Shown: in pieces, positions 57,733-64,000 of the stretch
Layout of the letters: each line of letters starts with the position of its first letter
Numbering within the stretch: the first letter of the stretch is position 1
Assembly: GCA_002105175.1 (NCBI GenBank)
Contig: MCGE01000013.1
Coordinates: 806,001-870,000 of the forward strand
Length of the DNA stretch: 64,000 bases
Reading direction: 5' to 3'
Origin: Absidia repens
Lineage: Eukaryota; Mucoromycota; Mucoromycetes; Mucorales; Cunninghamellaceae
Program-made: the position numbers and the translations under genes
The notes under the pieces: generated by a model
Told to the model about the DNA's origin: nothing
Database searches by the model: none
Seen by the model: the letters and a program-made list of their open reading frames with translations, nothing else

Positions 57733-60700
57733 CTATTGTATATTGATAGTATCCTTCCACACAATATAATCCATCGGTTTTGTTGATGTTTCAGAAGAGA
57801 AATCAGCAGAAGTCAACAGATTGCCACTTCCAGGAACCTTGACATGCCAGCCAACGATGGAGACTTGAACTTCGGTAGGCACCCACGTGTACACGAGCAT
57901 GCGAATCACATTTCCCTGCGATTTCACGAGTTCCTCGGGGAGATAAAAGTCGTGTTGTGGTCCATCGCCATTGCCATAATAAAGCCCAATCAACATATCA
58001 TTCAATATCACCTTGGCAGTCTGCTCACCATCTAGGCGCAGGCGTAGAGGTACACGTTGTTGATCATTCTTTTTCCAAGGATTGTCGAATTCAAATTGCC
58101 ACCATTGTACTCCTTGTTTTGGTTCCAATGCCATACGATACGTCTGTTGTCCAGTGCTAACGACATCTGATATGGAGGCCGATGATGATGATGATGTCTT
58201 GGGCGAGAGCGGGTCCATGGTGGGCTTCATATCGGAGAAACCTTGATCTTGTCGTTCATCAGGGAAGCCAGTCGAGTTAAAAGGTTGACTAATGCTACGG
58301 ACATCCACGCCGGTGATTTGCCATGTCTGTGCAAGCTCCTTTCCATTGTCCACACCGTGCAACTTGGCTTTGATAATGCCTCGAGGATTACGGATGTCAT
58401 TCATGATGAAGGCCTGTCGAGCAAGTCCAAAACTGTCAACCAGTACCACTAATGTGTTCGTCAATTCACGGCCTTCTCGTACAAGATAAGGTGATAGATC
58501 ATATGTTTGTGAACCAAGGAACCAAGGGTCAGGACCAATTTTGGCACCAGTTGAGAAGAGTTGTCGAGAATATGTCGCATGGCCACCCACAATGTGACCG
58601 TTCATCAATACAGTGGCACGATGGCGGGCATTGAGAGAGAGTTTCACATGAGGTTCGGATTTTCCAGGTGTCTTGAAAGTGTTGCGATAAAGCACATGGC
58701 CGCTGGTGAAGTGGTAGTCGATGGCATTCCACACTAACTTGTTTTTGCTGTCACGCATCAATGGTTGCCAGTTCAGTGAAGCCCAGTCAATAGGTCGTTC
58801 TTGCCAGTGTGTGAGGGAGAGTTCCACAGGGTTTTGTTGTTGCTCAAGAGAATGATCCGCCAGTGTCTTGCTGTAAAGATGAGGCATGTTGGTGTCGTTG
58901 AGTTTGAGAAGTTGATCGGTCGGCTTGGTGAAAGATAAAACATGAAGTTTGCTGTCATGAATGTTATGGCCCACTTGTAAAGATTTGGTTTCACGATTAT
59001 AGTAGAGATCATCTGCACCCCAGGCCAATAATCCAGGGTACCAGTCACCCGCTGTGCCTTGATTCCAGTAGCGCGAGGCAAAATCTCCATACAAAGTACT
59101 GATATCACCAGCCGTCAATCCCACGATATGAAGTACACCATTGTCAGTTGCCAATTTCATCCATCCTTCCGCCTTGTTGAATTGAATCAATGACACTGTA
59201 TCTGACGCCACTTTGGAAATGGTATCGTTTTGCATGTTGCCGGTCATCGTCATGGGGAGGTTGTTTTCAAAGGCCAATCCACCCTTGCTGTTTGGTTCCA
59301 CGATCCAGATTTCTTCTTTGGTAGATGGGTGTATCATACGAGCATGAATGGGTATCGTTGCTTGAATCAAATGCAGTCCGTTGATGGCACGGTAGTTCCC
59401 CACGGCAATAAACGACGTCTTGTAATCGAAATGGCACTCCATCGGGAATGTAGCGCCGCCATGCTTCACCGTAATTTCGAAATCATTACGTTGTTTGCGA
59501 TCGAAGTTGCGGAAGAAGGTAAACACGACGTCTTGGTCAGCGCCCACCGCCACACGCTGTCGGTTCAAAATTTCCTTCACAGAGGGTTTGATGGTCGTTT
59601 CATCCAGCTGCGCAGTTCGTGTAAAGTAAGGTTCAAATGATTGTGTAAAGAGGAGAGTTTGGCGAAGATTCCGTCCACGTGATGATAGGTAACCGAATTC
59701 CCGAATACATGCAGAATAATCATAGGAGGTGTAGACATCACTAATGTTAAAAAAAAAGCAAGTCATGAGCTTGACGATCACCAGCTTTTGTTATTGTTTA
59801 ACTTACGGATCCCCCAAAGTTCCCCAATTGGTTCCACCATATACCATGTAGAGACTAATCATAGTAACCCCTTGAGCCAAAGACGATTCCACCAATAATT
59901 TCGTGTATTGATCTCCATAGAAGTCATAGATTTGATCATATGTGTGTTCCAGTTGATAATGATTGAACCATCCACCTTGTAATTCTGGAATAAACATTGG
60001 GGACTAAAAACACGATGGTCAATAATTATTGTAAAATCATGGGGAAGGGGATATTTATTACTTACGTCCTTAGCACCACCACCGAAACCTCGTACTGTTT
60101 TTTCCAATTTATCCATAGAGTTTTCCATTTGTTTAGGATCCCAATCTTTCCAATCACCAGATTTAGTACCGCCATCAATAAGCCAACTTTTAGGAGAGCT
60201 GGAAGGAGCAAACACTATTAACGAGATAAGAGAGTGAGAAAAAAGGTATCCACTTTATAAAATAAATGGAGAAGTTCATATAGCTGAATAAAACAAAAAC
60301 TTACCAACATATTTGTCAAAACCATACAAATCAATGCCAAAAGGATATTTGGACCAAAAGTTTGGTGTCTTGCCAGGAACCCAGCCGCCTTCTTCAAAGC
60401 CATCGTTAGTAAAGAGTGGTACGGTAATGTTTGCATCGCGGGCCGCCTTGCTCAAGATACGCATTTGATCCCGCAACCCAATAGGTAAAATGGAGGCCAT
60501 GGTTTCAAACAGTTCGTTGTCAATTTGGAGAGCCAGTAGACAGCCACGTCGACGACGTTGGTCGTTGTTTTCTGTGATTTGATGGCGTGCCAAGATAGGT
60601 AAGATTTGGTCGAGCCACTGAATTTCATAGCGGGCAAAGTCAGGGTCATAGGTACGCCAAAGCATAATCGAGTTGTGGCGTATACGAAGGTCACGTTTAG

Positions 60701-61178
60701 CAACCAACCAGGCAGGATAGCCACCACCTTGTGTTTCCGCACAAATGTATGGACCAGGTGCTGCCAAGACAAAGAGCCCTAATTGTTCACACAGCGTCAA
60801 GAGGTAGTCCACATCACGATTGCCATCGAAGTAATAGACACCATCATCAGGAGAATGATAACCCCAGTGGAAATAGATGCGAATGGTGTTGAAGCCAGCA
60901 GTACGATATTGTTGTAAGATGGGCAGCCACCTATCCCTATCCGGGACGCGCCAGTAGTGGAATTCGCCAGAGAGAAGCAAGGTAGGTTCACCTTCCACAC
61001 GTAACGAGTACTTGTCCCAATCCAGAATGGACTTGTATTCGCTGCGATTGTAAGCGACCGATTCTGTAGTAATATCCGTCAATACCCCATGCGTACGATG
61101 ATGTGTGTAGAGCACAAACCCAATTACCACTGGAATGACAACTGAGAATAAGGAATAAAGCTGCGTCATATCGCCCAT
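57733..61178 (-). CDS. GH35 beta-galactosidase with N-terminal membrane anchor or signal
   Basis: Four exons: 60305-61178, 60065-~60210, 59807-~60005 and 57733-59750 approximately, 1,080 residues. The start MGDMTQLYSLFSVVIPVVIG contains a hydrophobic helix at residues 8-24, so the protein is secreted or type II membrane. GH35 motifs: LLLSGEFHYWRVP, GFNTIRIYFHWGYHSP, FVLAAPGPYICAE, LALQIDNELF (acid/base Glu), FIPELQGGWF (nucleophile Glu) and SLYMVYGGTNWG. The C-terminal half has jelly-roll beta domains (GNGDGPQHDFYLPEEL). It likely releases terminal beta-galactose from plant or cell-wall glycans. The start choice avoids the Phe-rich translation of a poly-A run upstream. Confidence 0.92.
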
Positions 61179-61269
61179 TAGTTCATTCACTTGCTTTTTC
61201 GAAAGAAATGTGATAGCCGATAGAGATGGTATAGATAAAACGAAAAGATAAAAAGAGAAAGAAAGAAAC

Positions 61270-61270
<1 letters not shown>

Positions 61271-61304
<34 letters not shown>
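61271..61304. repeat. 34-base poly-A run (poly-T on the gene strand)
   Basis: An uninterrupted A run followed by further A-rich DNA lies in the 5' leader of the GH35 gene. As translation it gives a false Phe-rich N-terminal extension. Confidence 0.85.
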
Positions 61305-61310
<6 letters not shown>

Positions 61311-61618
61311 CAAAAAAAAAAGAATAAAAAAAAGAAACAAAAAAAGTATAAAAAAAATGAAATCATTTTGTGCGGTACGCATATTTATGGACCCGCTCCA
61401 ATTTTGGTGTGTGCATCATATGAAGCGATAAAAAATGTAAATAGTTTATTTTTTTATTGGGTTTTTTGTTTATAATATATAAAAAATAGCTAAAGACTAA
61501 ACTAAGTTGAGAGGACTGTGGGTAAAAAACATAAAAACATAATAAAAATAATAAAGTATTTGAAGAAACGAAGATCGGAGGGAAGGAGGAACCAGATAAC
61601 TAGAAATCATCAAGCAAA

Positions 61619-62728
61619 TCATGGTAGCGCCAAATCTTCAAAGCTTAAACCTTCACCGTTGGACTTGGACCGCAAAGCTTCAATATCAATCAAATTTTCA
61701 CGTTCAGCATAGAGAGACTTGTAAGCACTTTTGATAGTAACTTCGGACACACCGGCCACATGAGCAATATCCCGAGTTGTCTTTGGAACACGATAAAGGT
61801 AGGACACCAAATAGATACAAGCGGCAGCAACCGAAATGGGTGACTTCCCAGCTAGCGTACCTAATTCCTTTGCCCGTTTGACCAAATCCACACCAGCCTT
61901 TTGTACATAAGGAGGAAGCAACAAATTGGAGCAGAATCGAGACATAAGATCTTCCGAGTTCATGATACTTGTGTTGGTTTGGAGTTTGGACTGCAGTGAT
62001 TTGTAACAACGGCCAATTTCCTTCTTGGGCACCCGAGTCAATGCACAAATTTCACGGAAGGTACGTCCAACCTTTTCTTGACGACAAGCAATGAAGATAC
62101 ATGCCGCAATAATCGCATCACTAGATTTCCCCCGTAAAAGCTTTTCGTCTTCCACCCGTTTGTAAAGCTGTTTGGCTGTATCACTGACAATTTTGGACAA
62201 GGAGATGGAATCACACATAGCACCAATGTCTTTGTAAGATTGCACCAGGTTGCGTTCCCCTTTCATGCCTGAAGCCCGCCCATGCACCTTATTTAAATCC
62301 TTGGCTGCACCTGTACCACCATCCCGTCTTGAAATCACTGTATCCAATTGATTCCCATCTAGTAATGGATTCGCCGCCGCACCCACACGGGAAGGATCCT
62401 ATAATACAAGGAGTGTGACCGATAATTAAATCAATCAATCAATAAATGAAGCTCCTGTAATTTTTTAAGGGGGGGGAGGAGAATCACTTACGTCGCCTTC
62501 ATCATTAGCAAACGTCCGCCATTCAGACCGAGTATCAATAATACGATCACCAAGTACCAACCCACAATCACCACAAACAAGATCACCAGAAGCGAATTCT
62601 TCTACAATTTGAGGAGGAGTCACACGACAATCTGGACAAATCAAGGCCACATTCAAGTTGGGTTGAAATGCTTGAGGTGTATCATTTTGTTGAGGTTCCC
62701 GTAAAGGAAAAGGAATTGTTGAAGCCAT
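61619..62728 (-). CDS. SUA7: Transcription initiation factor IIB
   Basis: Two exons: [16 protein letters not shown] to NDEGD (62490-62728) and [20 protein letters not shown] to DLALP (61619-62399). The zinc ribbon is CPDC...[12 protein letters not shown]; the B-finger region is [17 protein letters not shown]; two cyclin folds follow ([60 protein letters not shown]). Length about 340 residues as usual. TFIIB bridges TBP-DNA and RNA polymerase II at the promoter. Confidence 0.96.
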
Positions 62729-63463
62729 CTACAATGATAATAATAGAATAACAAAAATCAAGTGTGAGAAGACCGATCTTTTTCACAAGTACAAACAACA
62801 ACAAAAAGAGTAATAAAATGGATAGACAAAGTAGACGAAAGGGATTGTGACAAACTATCACTGATGAGGTATTGTTTTTCTTTTTTGGTTTGTTTTTTCT
62901 GCTTTTTTAATTTTTTTTTCTGTGTATGTAAATGTGTATAAATTTATAATATAACTCTAAAGGAATCTGTGTATAGTAGACAAGAAGTGGAAATGAAGAA
63001 TATTGATAAAAAAAAAGGAGTTGTTGTATAACTAAAAAGAAGTACAAAAAAGACAAAATTAAACTACCTGGTAAATCCTCTTCAGAAGGTGAAAGGTGGT
63101 TTGAAAAGAGGAAAGAAAAAAATCATGAAAAATTGGAAAACAATAAATGATATAGATTTTTCAGCGAATATTTGATTGGATAAAACTGCGGCAGTCGTCG
63201 GAGTTATATCCGAGAGAGGAAAGTGATGGAAACACAACGAAGAACTGAAAAGATACATAATAAAAATAATCATTTTATTTATTGATTTGATTGATAAACA
63301 ATACTATGATACAAAAGACGATGATAATGATAATAACAATAAATATGATGTTCTAATAGGTGGAAGGGAAGAGGGGAGGACGGGGAGGGAATCACATGTA
63401 GTAGTAAAAACAATAATAAATACACTAACTAAGAGTAAGGCCAGTAATAGTAGACCAGATCAT
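62729..63463. other. Intergenic region
   Basis: The TFIIB promoter and leader (T-rich, about 62880-62920) and the 3' flank of the dehydratase gene occupy this AT-rich DNA. I see no gene or RNA. Confidence 0.55.
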
Positions 63464-64000
63464 CTAATTGCTGGTATCATTGTTCAAGGAGCTATATGAT
63501 GATAATATAAAAAAAAGTGAATTAATACACAAATCTATATATATATAATACATAATGAGCAAAAACTTACGATTGGACATCAGCAGTAACCATTTCAGTG
63601 ACAAGTTCATCATAAGACACCTTGCGGGTCCAGCCCAACTTTTCGTTCGCCTTGGTAGGGTCACCCAACAACAATTCGACTTCGGCGGGACGGAAGTATT
63701 TGGGATCAATACGCACACGCACCTTGCCAGTTTCAGCATCCTTTCCGATTTCGTTGACGCCTTCACCTTCCCAGACAATCTTGCGACCAGTCACACCAAA
63801 GGCCTTTTCAATGTAAGAGCGGACGGTGTGAGTTTCACCAGTAGCCAACACAAAGTCTTCAGGTTGGTCTTGTTGCAACATCAACCACATACCTTCGACA
63901 TAGTCCCGAGCATGACCCCAGTCACGCTTTGCATCAATGTTACCCAAGTACAAGCATTCTTGACGGCCCAAATGGATATCAGCCACAGCCTTGGAGATCT
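63464..64000 (-). CDS. GDP-mannose 4,6-dehydratase, C-terminal part
   Basis: The last two exons are in the window: 63571-64000 (runs off the edge) and 63464-~63493. The protein reads [80 protein letters not shown] and [18 protein letters not shown], ending SSLNNDTSN. These are hallmark C-terminal motifs of GMD, which makes GDP-4-keto-6-deoxymannose, the first step to GDP-fucose. The Rossmann part and catalytic triad are outside. Mucoromycetes make L-fucose-containing cell-wall polymers, which fits. Confidence 0.94.

Noticed and set aside
61190..61382. N-terminal extension of the beta-galactosidase
   Set aside because: It is mainly Phe/Leu from a poly-T tract. A proper signal-like start is at 61178.

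Overview
The window is fungal nuclear DNA, very probably from an early-diverging filamentous fungus of the Mucoromycota (Mucorales-like). Reasons seen in the sequence: genes are split by many short introns (mostly about 50-110 nt, GTAAGT-type donors, poly-T tracts before the acceptors); the non-coding DNA is AT-rich with long homopolymers; and the proteins are fungal types (OPI1, ERT1/AcuK, ENA-type ATPase, ECL1) beside types kept in animals and early fungi but lost or changed in baker's yeast (CNOT11, TDRD3, DHX57, a short animal-style MIA40). No rRNA, tRNA, CRISPR array or complete autonomous transposon was seen. The genus is inference.

Layout. 1-4 kb: 3' part of a TPR protein of the TTC7/YPP1 type (+). 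4-7 kb: intergenic, holding one copy (A) of a dispersed repeat. 7-10.8 kb: CSC1/OSCA-type channel (-). 11.9-13.2 kb: class IV aminotransferase (-), divergent from an ERT1/AcuK-type Zn2Cys6 regulator (+, 13.8-15.8 kb). 16.4-17.8 kb: ING-family PHD protein (-), divergent from an OPI1-family repressor (+, 18.6-20.4 kb) whose upstream region carries an inverted pair of ICRE-like sites. 21.5-23 kb: ribosomal protein L7 (-) with a C/D-box snoRNA in an intron. 23.4-25.2 kb: TDRD3-like protein (+). 25.9-26.7 kb: repeat copy B. 27.3-28.5 kb: WW-domain protein with exon-encoded repeats (-). 28.7-34.7 kb: class V myosin (-). 34.8-37.3 kb: coding-like fragments that do not join into a gene. 37.7-40.8 kb: type IID (ENA) P-type ATPase (+). 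41.1-41.7 kb: Rpp14/Pop5-family RNase P/MRP subunit (+). 43.0-43.95 kb: repeat copy C. 44.7-46.8 kb: COX6B/COX12 then MIA40 (+). 47.3-52.4 kb: DHX57-like DExH helicase (+) with four apparent one-base frameshifts. 52.7-53.1 kb: small acidic protein (-). 53.8-54.3 kb: ECL1-family zinc protein (+). 54.7-56.5 kb: CNOT11 (+). 56.9-57.4 kb: TIM13 (-). 57.7-61.2 kb: GH35 beta-galactosidase (-). 61.6-62.7 kb: TFIIB (-). 63.5-64 kb: 3' part of GDP-mannose 4,6-dehydratase (-).

Most genes are housekeeping and are not functionally linked by position. One suggestive grouping is mitochondrial intermembrane-space biogenesis: MIA40, its likely substrate COX6B next door and TIM13 10 kb away. The most informative non-coding signals are the intronic snoRNA in RPL7, the palindromic ICRE-like element before OPI1, and three ~0.85 kb copies of an unnamed dispersed repeat. 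I found no clear new multi-gene system.
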